A stretch of DNA of 64,000 nucleotides from Anaeromyces robustus. Lineage: Eukaryota; Neocallimastigomycota; Neocallimastigomycetes; Neocallimastigales; Neocallimastigaceae. The stretch is taken from contig MCFG01000077.1 in the NCBI GenBank assembly GCA_002104895.1, positions 98,501 to 162,500 on the forward strand. Direction: 5' to 3'. Positions 28,696 to 48,346 of the stretch are shown piece after piece (position 1 is the stretch's first letter; every line of letters begins with the position of its first letter). The notes beneath the pieces are model-generated. The model ran no database searches and was not told the DNA's origin. It worked only from the letters and a program-made list of their open reading frames with translations. The translations under genes were made by a program, and so were the position numbers.

Positions 28696-31580
28696 ATGTT
28701 GTTAAATATTTATAAATTGAAATATTTTTACTTTATCGTACTGGCATTTTACTTAAGTAATAATGACTAATAAAAGTTTTTATAGTAAAAAAATAAGATA
28801 TTTTACTGATGAATAATTATATATATATATATATATTTAAAGTTAAATGTATAGCATATAATTATGATGATTCTAGTTATGATGATGAATATTATGATGA
28901 AGATGGAAATATAATCTTAAATGCTGTAGCCTATGCCGATAGTGAATATAATGAGATTTATTCAGCAATGGTTAACGATTTTAATGAATATGCTCAAAAT
29001 AATAATTTAAAAATTAAAATAAAGATAAATGTATATACAAATGCAAATAATAAAAATTTCGAATTTTTTGCTACATCTATAGAATCATTACTTATAAAAA
29101 GACTCAATAAATATGATATATATTACTTTGATAATGGATACACACAAAAGTATGGCCCTTATTTATTAGATTTAAAGGAATACTTATCAGAAGATCATAT
29201 TAATATGTATAATAAGGAAATTGTTGAAAAATCTTGTACATATAATGATAAGATAGTTGGACTTGTATGACTATTCATTTTTTTTAAATTTTTATATAAA
29301 ATATATTAGAATCTTAAAAATTATTTAATATTTAATTAATAAAATTTTAAATTTATTTATTAATTAAATATGCTATTTACTTAGCCATTCAATTTAGCAT
29401 ATACCGTACTTTATTCAAATAAAATATTATTAGAAAAAATATAATAAAACAATTCCAACAACGTGGGATGAATTAATAGAAACAAGTAAAATATATATTA
29501 GAACAAGAAAATAATCCTGATTTAATTGGCTATAACGGTTTATTTGATGGTTAATATAATTTATTTATGTATAATATTTATTAATATTAATATTTATATT
29601 TATATTATTTAAATTTAACTTTTAATAATTTTTATATGTTAAAAAAAAAAACTGTGCATATATAATATTTTGAATAAATTATTTTATAAAACTAATATTT
29701 TATTTATTTTTAATTATATATTTATATTTCTATATAGAAAGTGAAAATGGAATTTGTTCCATTTATGAATTTATATATTCTTTTAGAGATTCATTAGATT
29801 CAGATTTTCCCGATATTAGAAGCAATAATACAATTAAAGCATTAACTTATATGAAAAAATTAAAAGATGAAATTTCATCAGGTAAAACAAATAAATAATA
29901 TATATATAATTATGAAATAATTATAACTATATAAAAGCAATTAAATATATATATATATTTGAAAAATATTTTTAAGAATAATATATATATATATAAAAGA
30001 GAAAAACTATAATTATTAATATAAAACCAACTTGTTTAATTATAATTTTTTCTAAAAATATATTTTTGGTAATAGATGAAGTTTTTAAATCCGATTTTGC
30101 TTTTAGTATGTATTCATTACAACAAAATTTAACAGTATTTACAAAATTTTATTCATTAACATATTCTGCATTAGATATAATCCCATATTATATGTCACCT
30201 TTACCTGGATATAAAGAAGGCATATCTGGTTCAATTATTGCTGGATATAATATAGGTATTGATGGAAATATACCGTTGAAAAAATTATATGCTTCTCTAA
30301 CAGCTTTTAAGTTTTTATCTTCTAAAGAACTTCAAAGAAAATATTTTTTAATTGAAAATATATTGTCAGGAATATCTAGTTTTTATGATGATGAAGAGAT
30401 TTGTAAAAAAGTTAATTGTGAAGTCATAAAAAATCTTCAACCTATTAGTAGACCTTCCTCAGAATATTACCAATTTACAGATTATGTTACAAAAATTGAA
30501 AATTATGTTTATAAATTTTTATATGGAAATCAAACAGCAGAAAGTGTATTAGAACAAATAGATTATTTAACAAAAATTCATTATGTTTCTATTAATGGGG
30601 AAAAACAAGATTCATCAACTAAATTGGCAAAAACATTTTTCATACTAGTTATTTTTCTATCATGCTTAATGGCAGGATTATTATTACTTCTTAAGTCTGA
30701 AAAATATAAACCATATTTCAGTTATTTACCTACTAGTTCATGGATTATTTCAATCTTAGGATTAATTGTTGTTGTTAGTAATTGTTATACAACTTTAGGA
30801 CCTGTAACCAGTACCAAATGCCATTTATATGTTATATTATTGATATTTGGATATACATTAAATTTAATACCAATTTTGCATCAATATATAGTTGATCTTC
30901 CAGTAGAACATAAAATATTTAAATGGATAAGAGAGCATAAAATTTACTTCTTCCTATTATTTATATTATTTGATTGTATATTAGTATCATTATTTTCAAT
31001 AAAAATATATAATGTTGATATCATTATGATTTCAGAAGGAAAAAACTTTGAAACATGTAAATTAAGAAACAATTCCAGTTTATTTGTATTAATGATTGTA
31101 CTGTTATCTTATATGTCCGTTATATTCTTTATGTTAATAGTAAGTTATGTGGAATGGGGTCGTCAAACACTTGTTTATGATATACAAGGTTTTGTTATAG
31201 CTATTTATTCTGATGCATTTACTGTGTTCTTATTATTCATTTTAAATTTCATATCATTCAAAAATTATCTATTACAATATGTAATTAGAAATGTATTTAC
31301 TTTAATACCAGTGATTACAAGTTTTATTTTTATTTATGGTTATAGAGTATACATGCCTCATCGTAAAGAAAAAGAGGATGAGAATATTATTCAAGATCTT
31401 AAAAAAGAAAGTAATTCATTAACAGAAAGTAAGAATTCTTCTGTACATAATAGTACAGGAAATGTTATTTTAAAGTTACAGAATTATCATAATCAATCAA
31501 AATTATCAAACAGTAGTATTAATTCTGGAAATTTCCGTTCAAATAATAGTATGAATGATTCAAAAAATTCAAAGACATAA
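28696..31580 (+). CDS. SBP-7TM receptor, array copy 3 (two single-base insertions in exon 3)
   Basis: Same five-exon plan as copy 2: 28696-28756, 28843-29264, 29385-29549, 29738-29881, 30076-31580; about 764 aa if the frame were continuous. Signal peptide MLLNIYKLKYFYFIVLAFYL runs into IKCIA across intron 1, then an Asp/Tyr-rich stretch. The solute-binding domain shows LNAVAYADSEYNEIY and KYDIYYFDNGYTQKYGPYLL, and the seven-helix domain SNCYTTLGPVTSTKC and SYVEWGRQTLVYDIQ. Exon 3 is 165 nt where copies 2 and 4 have 163. It carries one extra A in the A-run near 29433-29440 and one near 29487-29491, which puts a stop straight after LLEKI. All other exons are open and conserved, so this is either a recently damaged gene or homopolymer error in the assembly. 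Confidence 0.82.
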
Positions 31581-33393
31581 GTTAGAAAAAAAATTTTAAT
31601 AATAATAATATCAAATGTAATATTTACTATAAAAATATATAGTTCAAATTTTTATTTTAATTTTAATTTTAATTTTTTTTTTTGATTATCATTTTTTTCT
31701 AATTTATTTTAACTATTCTGTAGCTATTAATAAAAAAAGTATATATATTAATTATTAATTGTTATTCACATATTGATAATATATTAATTTTATTAATTTG
31801 TGGATTTTATATAAGTATAATAAATTTAATAAATACAAAATATTTTTTTTTAAAAATTAAAAAGAAAATATTTTTTCAATTTCTTTTTATTAATTTTGTA
31901 AAAAATGATTTTCTGATATATATATTAGCATAATAATCAAATTTATAATATTATTAGTAATATTAATTAATTTTCCTTGTAATAATTTTTATTTTTTATT
32001 TAGTTTATTTTGAACAATGAAATTATAGTTATCTTAATATCTATATGATATGCCAAAAAATTATTTTATTGTCAATAATCAAAGATATGGTTATTAAATA
32101 TCTATATAATATTTTTAAAAAGAAGGTGATGAGAAAACATTTTCTCACATAGAAAAAATATCCCAATTTTTAATCAGAATTTTTTTTAAATAAATTTCTT
32201 ATCTAAATGAAATAATTTTAAATTGAAGATTATGTGTTAAAACTTTTTATTAAATTTTTTTAAAATGGGTATAATTTATTTATCATTATTAATTAAAAAT
32301 TAAAAATATTTAACTGAATCTAGCACAGTCCTCAAAACCATGAGTCTTAATATAATACTCTACAAATGAGAGACTTATTTATTTTGTTAAATCTAAATAT
32401 TAACTGGTGTTCGAATAAATCCTAATATAAAAACTTAATTAAAATTTAACGTAAAAATCTAATTAATAGAATAACCATCAGATTCGTGGTGTCCAAATAA
32501 TATAAAAATATATATATATATTTTTTTTAATTTTGTATTTTTAGTTTATGTAATAAATTAAATTCGTTTTATTATATTTATTATCAAGACCTAATATATA
32601 TTAGGACAAAGCTTTTTCAATCAAGATAAAAACTGTTCAACATCACATATTAAATATCTCTTAAACCATTTAAATTTTTTATCAACTTAATGATTTAATT
32701 TTAAATTAAACTTTTATTAGGTTTTATTAATATTTCAATAAATAACAATTTTTTATTATTTTCTTTATTAGAAATTATTCTTGTATTATCAATATTTTAT
32801 TTATATGTTATAAGATTATATTAATATTTAAAATTTTATTAATATTCATAAATAAATTTTATAAATATTTCAAAAGTGTATAATAATTTCTATAGTAATA
32901 ATAGATTTTATTAATATGTTAAGAATTATATTAATATTTGTAAATAAATTATATTAATATTATAATATAAAAATAAATGGTTTATTAAGAAATAATTATA
33001 TTTATATATTCATAAAACATTATTTAAATTTTAAATATTTAGATACAAGATCATATCATTTTCTAAATAAATATGAAAAAAATATCTTTTTGTATCACAT
33101 TAAAAATAATTTATTATTTATTATATGAAATATAATAAATAATAAAAAAATTTTTAAATTAAACTTAATAAAATATATTTTTTGAATTAATTAATTAATA
33201 ACTAAGTTTTTAAATATTTCGAACGCTTTAATATATATATTAATATATTTTTTATAAAGTAATATATGTATTTGTAAAGTATGATATAGAATTATTTAGA
33301 GAAAAAGGTTTCATCGCAATAAAAAATATATAGATTTATAAAACATATAAATATAATATAACAAAACTATTGTAAAATAATAATTTATAGAAA
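31581..33393. other. Intergenic spacer between receptor copies 3 and 4
   Basis: About 1.8 kb without a supported gene. The stretch 32310-32490 is less A+T-rich than its surroundings (ACTGGTGTTCGAATAAATCC among others) but has no open frame and does not fold as a tRNA by eye. The region just before 33394 shares sequence with the same region before copy 3 (TTGAA-TACTTTTA-TTTTATCGTA lies within exon 1 of both). Confidence 0.55.
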
Positions 33394-34520
33394 ATGAAAA
33401 ATATTTCTAAATTGAAGTACTTTTATTTTATCGTATTAACAGTTTTTTTAAGTAATAATATAATAATTATATATAATATAGATTAATTTTTAATTTAAAA
33501 AAATTTTTTTATTAGCAATATTTATAATAACTACTAACAATTTTTAAATTATTTAAAGTAAAAAGTATAGCCAGTAATACTAATACTAACAATAGTAATA
33601 AGAATGGAAATATAGTCTTAAATGCTGTAGCATATGCTGATGGTAAATTTAATGAAATATATTTGTCTATGGTTAATGATTTTAATGAATATTCTGAAAA
33701 GAATAATTTAAATATTACTGTAAAAATTAATGTACATAGCACTGCAGATCTTAAAAATTTTGAATCTTTTGCTTTTTCAGTAGAATCATTACTTATTAAA
33801 AAATCAAATAAATATGATATATATTATTATGATAATAGTTATACACAAAAATATGGACCATATTTATTAGATTTAAAAGAATATCTTCCTGAAGAACATA
33901 TCAAAATGTATAATCAAGAAATTGTTGAAAAGTCCTGTATATATAAAGATAAGTTAGTTGGACTTGTAAGAAAAATATATATTTATAGATATTTTATTTT
34001 AAAATAATATTTTATATATATTATAATGAAATATATATATAGAATTTATTTTAATAATTTATTAACTAAAAAGTTAATTTTCAAACTCTAAAAATATTTT
34101 ATTTGTTTAGCCCCACAATTTAGCTCTTTCGATGCTCTATTCAAATAAAATATTATTAGAAAAGTATAATAAAACAATTCCAACAACGTGGGATGAATTA
34201 ATAGAAACAAGTAAATATATTTTAGAACAAGAAAATAATTCTGATTTAATTGGATATAATGGTTTATTTGATGGTTAATATATTTATATTTTTTTATATA
34301 TTATAAAAAAAAGATTAAATATATTTAATAAATATGTAATTAAATATAATAATTACTTATTAATATAGAAAGTGAAAATGGAATTTGTTCAATATATGAA
34401 TTTATATATTCCTTTAGAGATTCTTTAAATTCCACTTTACCTGATTTAAGAAGTAAAAATGCTGTTAATGCATTAACATATATGAAAAAATTGAAAGATG
34501 AAATTGGATCAGGTGAAATA

Positions 34521-34616
<96 letters not shown>

Positions 34617-36265
34617 AAATTAATTAAATACATAAAACAAATTTGATTTACTTATTTTATATGATAAAGTATATTATATGTAATATGAATAAATAAAAAT
34701 TATAGTAATAAAATAAAAAATATAGCGATAAATTAAATTATTATAATTTTTTTATGTAATAAAAATATTAAATTTTTGTATATTAATATTTTTAAAAATA
34801 ATTTGGAAAATAGATGAAATATTTCTTTTGGTATGTATTCAATAATGGAATCTAGGGCTATATTTGCCAAATTTTATACATTAACATATTCTGTATTAAA
34901 AAAAATTCCATATAGTATGACACCTTTACCTGGATATAAAGAAGGCATATCAGGGTCAATTATTGCTGGATATAATATAGGTATTGATGGAAGTATACCA
35001 AAAGAAAAGTTAGAAGCTTCTATTATTGCTTTTAAATTTTTATCCTCTAAAGAAATTCAAAGAAAATACTCTTTAATTGAAAATTTGGTAACTGGAGTTA
35101 CCAGTTTATATGATGATGAAGAAATTTGTAAAAGAATTAATTGTGAATCAATGAAAAAAGTTCAACTTGTTGGTAGACCTTCATCAAATTATTACCAAAT
35201 TTCAGATTACGCTACAAAAATTGAAAATTATATTTATGAATATTTATATGGAAGTCAAACAGCAGAGAAGGCATTAGAAAAAGTAGATGATTTAACAAGG
35301 ATTCATTATGTATCACTCAATGGAAATGATTTAATTAGTAAATTAGCAAAAATAAATTTCTTATTTGTTATGTTTTTATCATGTTTAATGCTAGGATCAT
35401 TATTATGCCTTAACTCCAAAAAAATTAAACCATATTTTAGTTATCTACCCAAAAGTTCATGGATTATATCAGTTTTAGGATTAATTGTTGTTTTAAGTAA
35501 TTGCTATACAACTTTAGGACCAGTAACAAGTGAAAAATGTCATTTATATGTTATATTATTAGTATTTGGTTATACTTTAAACATTATGCCTATTTTTCAT
35601 CAATATATTGTTGATCTTCCATTAGAAGATGTAGTATCAAAATGGATAAAAGAGAATAAACTATATTTCTTTATATCATTAATATTATTTGATTGTTTAT
35701 TATTATCAAGTTTTTCTTTAAAAGTATATACTGTTGACTTGGTTATGATTGCTGAAAGAAAAATTTTTGAAACATGTAATATAAGAAATGCTATTGGTTT
35801 ATTAGTGTTAATCTTTTTAATGCTACTTTTTTTATTAGTTATACTTATTATGCTATTAATAAGTTATTTGGAATGGGGTCACAAAACACTTATTTATGAT
35901 ATAAAAATATTTATTATAGCAATTTATTCTGATGCTTTTACTATATTATTATTATTTATTTTAAATTTCATTCCTTTTGAAAATTACATATTACAATATT
36001 TAGTAAAAAATGCATTTACATTAATGTCAGTGATTACAAGCTATATTTTTATTATTGGTTATCGAATATACAAGTCTTTATGTAAAAAAGAAGTTAAAAG
36101 AAAACCTATCATAACAAGTGAATTTAAAAGTACTTCAGGACTTAAACCTCCTATAACTACATTTGATAATTCAGGAAATGTTATAAAAACGCAAAATATG
36201 ATAATGATAATGTAATATCAAAATCTAACAGTTGTCTTAATATCAGTAAAACACCAACTCCTTAA
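33394..36265 (+). CDS. SBP-7TM receptor, array copy 4 (frame break at exon 5 start and in the tail)
   Basis: Five exons: 33394-33451, 33559-33965, 34111-34273, 34369-34512, and 34814 to about 36215 or 36265. The signal peptide MKNISKLKYFYFIVLTVFL joins IKSIAS across intron 1. Ectodomain motifs (LNAVAYADGKFNEIY, IPTTWDELIETSKYI) and the seven-helix region (SNCYTTLGPVTSEKC, SYLEWGHKTLIYDI) match copies 2 and 3. Just after the exon 5 acceptor (34814), about ten bases present in the other copies (encoding the RSDF stretch) are missing. The spliced frame would stop a few codons later, while the main frame runs open from about 34818. Near 36195 a second shift is likely: the current frame ends at 36215, but the neighbouring frame continues as Asn/Ser-rich tail to a stop at about 36265. 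Identity with copy 3 is visibly higher than with copy 2. Confidence 0.8.
34519..34614. repeat. (AAAT)n microsatellite inside intron 4 of receptor copy 4
   Basis: About 95 bp of near-perfect AAAT right after the 5' splice site. It makes this intron about 300 nt, against 147-194 nt in copies 2 and 3. Confidence 0.92.
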
Positions 36266-37292
36266 AACTGAATGATAAACAATTAAAATAATAATTATAT
36301 AGACTTAAAAGATAATAAATTTAATTTATATTACATAAATTATTAAATATGAATAATTATTATATAAAAATTTTTTTTATTTAAATATTGAAAATTATTA
36401 TTATTTTTTAAAAATTAAATAATTTTTTTTTTTATATCATATTTTCTATTTTTCTAAAAAAATTTAGTTGCCATTTTATAAATATTATTTTTAGTTTTTT
36501 TAACATTTATATATTTTTAGTTATTTTATTGTTCATATTTTTTTTTGTATGTTATTTTTTATTTTTATTTTTTTAATATTAATGAATTAATAACCATTTT
36601 TTACATTTTATAATATTTAATTATTTATTTACTTAAATAAAAATTAAAATAATTTAATAAAAAAATAATTAATTAAATTTTGTAATTTTAATTATTGTTT
36701 TTTTTTCTTTATTTATAATTGAATTTTTTTTTTATTTTTAATTATTATTTATATTTTTTATAAATCTCTTTATAATAATATTTTTATTTTTTTTAATTAC
36801 TTATATTTATATTTTTTAACAGTATTTTTATTAACATATATATATATTATTTAATTATATGGTTTATTTAATTATTTAATTAATTTTTTGTTTGTTCGAA
36901 TTTTTTTTTATTACGATTTTTTTGTTGTAATTAAATTATTTTTTTTTTTGTACTTTAATAAATGATTTACTTAATTATTTTTCTTATTTTTCTTTTTTAT
37001 TACTATTATTTTTTTTATATATTATTATTTTTATTTATTATTTTTTATTTTATTTTATATATTATTATTTTTATTATTATTATTTTTTATTTTATTTTAT
37101 ATATTATTATTTTTATTATTATTATTTTTTATTTTATTTTATATATTATTATTTTTATTATTATTATTTTTTATTTTATTTTATATATTATTATTTTTAT
37201 TATTATTATTTTTTATTTTATTTTATATATTATTATTTTTATTTATTCTATTCATTACATATTAATAATATAAATTTTTACTTTTAAATATT
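36266..37292. other. T-rich intergenic region with 42-bp minisatellite
   Basis: About 1 kb between the receptor array and the 3' end of the minus-strand MATH-SH3 gene. The genes converge here. It is dominated by T-rich runs and, at 37033-37245, a 42-bp tandem repeat. No gene supported. Confidence 0.65.
37033..37245. repeat. 42-bp minisatellite, about five copies
   Basis: Nearly identical head-to-tail units built from TTTTTTATTTTATTTTATAT and ATTATTATTTTTATTATTATTA-type halves. The period being a multiple of three creates a spurious open frame with a repeating Phe/Ile/Tyr 14-mer. It ends about 50 bp from the stop codon of the MATH-SH3 gene, so it probably lies in that gene's 3' untranslated or termination region. 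Confidence 0.9.
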
Positions 37293-44166
<6,874 letters not shown>

Positions 44167-45126
44167 TATATATATAAAATATATTCTTAAATTATAATAC
44201 AATTATTATAATAATTATAACAATAATATAAGTTTTATTATTTTATAAATGAAATCTGTGTAAAAGAAATAATAATTAATAATTTAATTATAAAAAAAAA
44301 TTAAATAAAATGAAAATTAAAATCCATATTTTTTCCATTAATATAAATTTATTAACCATAAAAACTATTGGACAAAAATTTATTATCATAATATTACAAA
44401 ATTAATATGTATAATAAAAAATTTAATTTAAAATTATTAAATTTAATCTTGTATTTATTTTTTATTTTTATTAAAATTAAAATTATTATATAATATTAGT
44501 AATAAATAATAAATGAATAAAAAAATAATAAATAAATAAATACGATATTAATAATAAAAATAAATAAATAAACAAAATTCTTGTGTAACAAGAATTTTTG
44601 TATTATGAATTTTAATTTATATAAAAATTAAAAATCATTTTGTAACAAATTACTTTTTTTATTACCTTCTATGTCAATTTTTATATTAAATTATTTATAT
44701 TATTTTTTTTATTTTTTTAATATATATATTCTATTATTTTTTTAAACTAGAATATATTATTATTTTAAATTAAAGTATTTATTTATAAATAACATTTTTA
44801 TTATAATAAACGTTATGTATAATTATTGAAAAATATATGGATAATATATAAATAATAAATATTTCATTTTATTTTTATTTTTATATTATAAATTTCCTTT
44901 AAATGTGAATAAATACAAGTTTTCTAAACTTTTGTATTATTTAATAAATGAAATGATTTTCAAATTAAATTATGAATAATAAGTATATATTGGTATTAAA
45001 TAAATTATATGTAGTTATAATATTGTTATGTTATATTATAATTTTTATAATAATAAATTAATAGATTATATTAGTAAATTTATATATATTTCTAAAAATT
45101 AGTAAATTATTATATAATATGATAAT
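44167..45126. other. Intergenic region upstream of the MATH-SH3 gene
   Basis: About 960 bp of AT-rich sequence between the 3' end of the scaffoldin-like gene and the start of the MATH-SH3 gene, both minus strand. A local inverted pair AAAATTCTTGT / ACAAGAATTTTT at 44574-44600 could form a small hairpin. No gene seen. Confidence 0.55.
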
Positions 45127-46164
45127 CTAAACAAGATAAGCTTTTTTATTATTTTTTTTTATTACTGATAATAATAAATCTATAAAATTATTAAAACCAC
45201 TGTTCTTTTCATTTTCTTGAGATATGTCAGAATCATATACTATATATTCAATAAAATAAATAAATAAAAATATACATTTTATTTTCATTAATACTATAAA
45301 ATTTAAATTATTTTATTATTTATATTAAAATATATTTTACCATCTTCATAATCGTCATCAAGATAATCCTTGCTAATTTCTCCGGGTATTTTTGAAATTT
45401 CACATGAATTAGAAGTTTTGGTACAGATACATTTTGTAAAACCTGAATCACAAATTCCTTTATTTTCAAATAAATTATATTTATTAGGTAAAATACACAT
45501 ACCATTATTATTATTATTATTAGTTAATTTTTGAGTAACAGAATGTTTATTAATCTTTATTAAAATTTTATCTTCCCCTTTTCTTAATACTGGGAAAGAT
45601 GAATTAGCTGCACTTATATCAGATAATAAATAATATTTCATATGTCTTTTAGAATTTATGAGTTCATCATATGTATTATTATGACAATATCTTAAACTAT
45701 TATAATAAATTATTTCATTATTATGTTCGTAACAAGAGCTACTTGAATTTTCTATATATTGGCATTCAGAATTAATACATTTTATTATTTTATTATTTGA
45801 ATTACTATAATAACCACTTTCTTTTGATATATATTTACAAATCATATTAGACATAGGATTATCACAATAAATAAAACGATCAGTGAGTTCTTTTTCAGTA
45901 TTTATGAAATATCCCGTATAATTTCCAATATTACAATTGAAATTATCACATACTACTAATTGGTTTTTATTATTATATTGAAAATCTATGAAGAAATAAT
46001 TAACTATTTGTTAAAAAAATAATAATTAGATAAGAACATTAAAATAATAATAATATAAAATGAAAAATTTAAATATTCATAATGATAAATTATTTTAAAA
46101 ATTATTTTTTTATAAAAATTAAACTTATCTATAAAATATTATATTAAAAATAAAATAATATTAC

Positions 46165-48170
46165 CTTGTGATAACTCTCCAACTATATTGGCTCCTTTAT
46201 TAAATAAATAAACTTTATTATAACCCATAATATAATTTATAGGTAAATTTGGTATAATACTAACAAATTTATATCCATCTTTTTTTTCAATACAAAGTTT
46301 GAGTGATGAAGATAGTTTATCATAATAAACATCACCTTTATAACTACTTTTACAATTAAAATCATTATAAGTATTAGAATTACAAGCATAATTACATCTT
46401 GTTAATGTATTTGAAGATCCATATTTTAAATATCCATAAGTTTTAATACAACGCCCATTATAACAATTATATAGAAATATATTACTTTTTTCTTCCGTAA
46501 GATCTTTTGAAAAGTCATCATCATTTAACATTGAATAATGAAATAGCGTGTTCCTTATACTGTTTATCATTCTAAAAGCAAACATTCCATTATTATATAT
46601 ATTATCTAAGGAATACTTATTATTAGCATTTGTCTTAAATGAATATAAATAATCTCCTATAATATAATTATTATTTTCAACTTTATTAATAATTATATAT
46701 ATTTTATTAGTAAATGTGGAAAAAAAAAAACAATAATTCTATTAATATGAATTTAAATATATATATAAAATATATAATATATATTATTATAATAAATTAA
46801 AATAATAAAAAAAAATTATTAATATACTTTTATGCAAATCACTTGGAACAATAGAATTTGTATTAATTGTAATGACAGTTTTTTTACCAGTTGAATAAAC
46901 CTTTAATATTGAATCGGTTTCAAAAGAGTTAAGCATCAGTAATTGATTATAGTTACTAAATTCTACCATAGTTTTATAACTAACACATACTTTTACAATG
47001 TATGAATTTAAAATTAATTCACCAATATTACTACAATGATCAGTATTATAAGAGGGTACATGTAATTTTTCACATTTTTTCCCATCACATTTAATATACT
47101 GAACTATATCAAAATAATTATCATCTTCCACTTTAAAGTATCCATATATATTACTACCATGATTTTTACATGGTTCTGTACCGTCAATAGAACATTCATA
47201 TAAATTACCTTCTCCAGTATTTTCATTTATATCAACAAGATAATAACCGTAACCTTTAAAAAAAATAATAAAATGTTAATACAAACATTAAAACCAGTAT
47301 TAAAAAACTTTTTTTTTATTATATAAATAAATTCATATTATAAAAATATAAATATATTAATAAAAATATTATAATATTTACAATAAGATGCTTTATGTTT
47401 CTCCTTTGGATTACATAAATTTGTTGATACAGGTGTAGCAGTACAGAAGGAAGAATCATTATGACATATATATTTTTGTCCTTTATGATTACAATTTATA
47501 TCCAATGAATTATTTGAATCTTTAATACAAATACCTAATTTTTTATAGTAATTAAAATAAAAAGTAAAACATATATATATATAATTTATATTTAAATTCA
47601 ATTAATTATTATGTTATTCATAATATTTTAACCCTATTTTAAAATATTTTATATTTTCTATATATCTACCATTTTCATCAGTAATTACTTGTGTTAATGA
47701 ATACATATCAAATTTTAATACAACTGTATCTTTTCCACTTTTATATTGATTATTAAATAAAATTAGTGATGCACCATCAATATCAGTTAAAACTAGATAT
47801 TTTTCACTATATGTAATTGAATTTTTGTTCTCATTATAACAGTAAATATAATCTCCGTTATTATAAATTAATGTGTTATCAAAATTATTACATGAATTAA
47901 TATTCTTTATTTCATTTTTATTTAAAATTTCACATACTGATGAAATACATTTTATTACTTGATCATTATAGTTATTAAAGAAATAACCATTTCTTTCCAT
48001 TGTTACAGAATAACATTGATATATATTAGGACAATATATTAATTTGTTTGAACTGTTTTCGAATGAATTAATGAAATATCCTGTAGTATATATTTCATAA
48101 CATTCATTAATATTAGTAGTTGAAGAACAATGAAGAATTCTATTATTATTTGGCATTAAATAAAAACCAT
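46165..48170 (-). repeat. Scaffoldin-like cassette unit 4
   Basis: Exons X 47670-48170, Y 47382-47534, Z 46828-47253, W 46165-46680; all open. X contains GYFINSFENSSNKLIYC and RNGYFFNN; W contains YGYLKYGSSNTLTRC. Confidence 0.8.
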
Positions 48171-48346
48171 CTTATTTTTTATTTATAATAAAAAAAAGAA
48201 ATTAATAATTTTAATTATTTTATAAATTGGCAATAATATTTAATATATATAAATTAAAATTGATATATATCTTTATGATATTATTATTATTATAAAAAAA
48301 TTAAACTGATATTATAAATAAATTTATATATATTAAAAAAAATTAC

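Noticed and set aside
32380-32430. Possible tRNA or Pol III B box (GTGTTCGAATAAATCC)
   Set aside because: No acceptor, D or anticodon stems can be paired around it, and spacing to any A box fails.
36962-37273. Plus-strand open frame of 103 codons
   Set aside because: It is a by-product of the 42-bp minisatellite whose period is divisible by three; the peptide is a Phe/Ile/Tyr repeat with no gene character.
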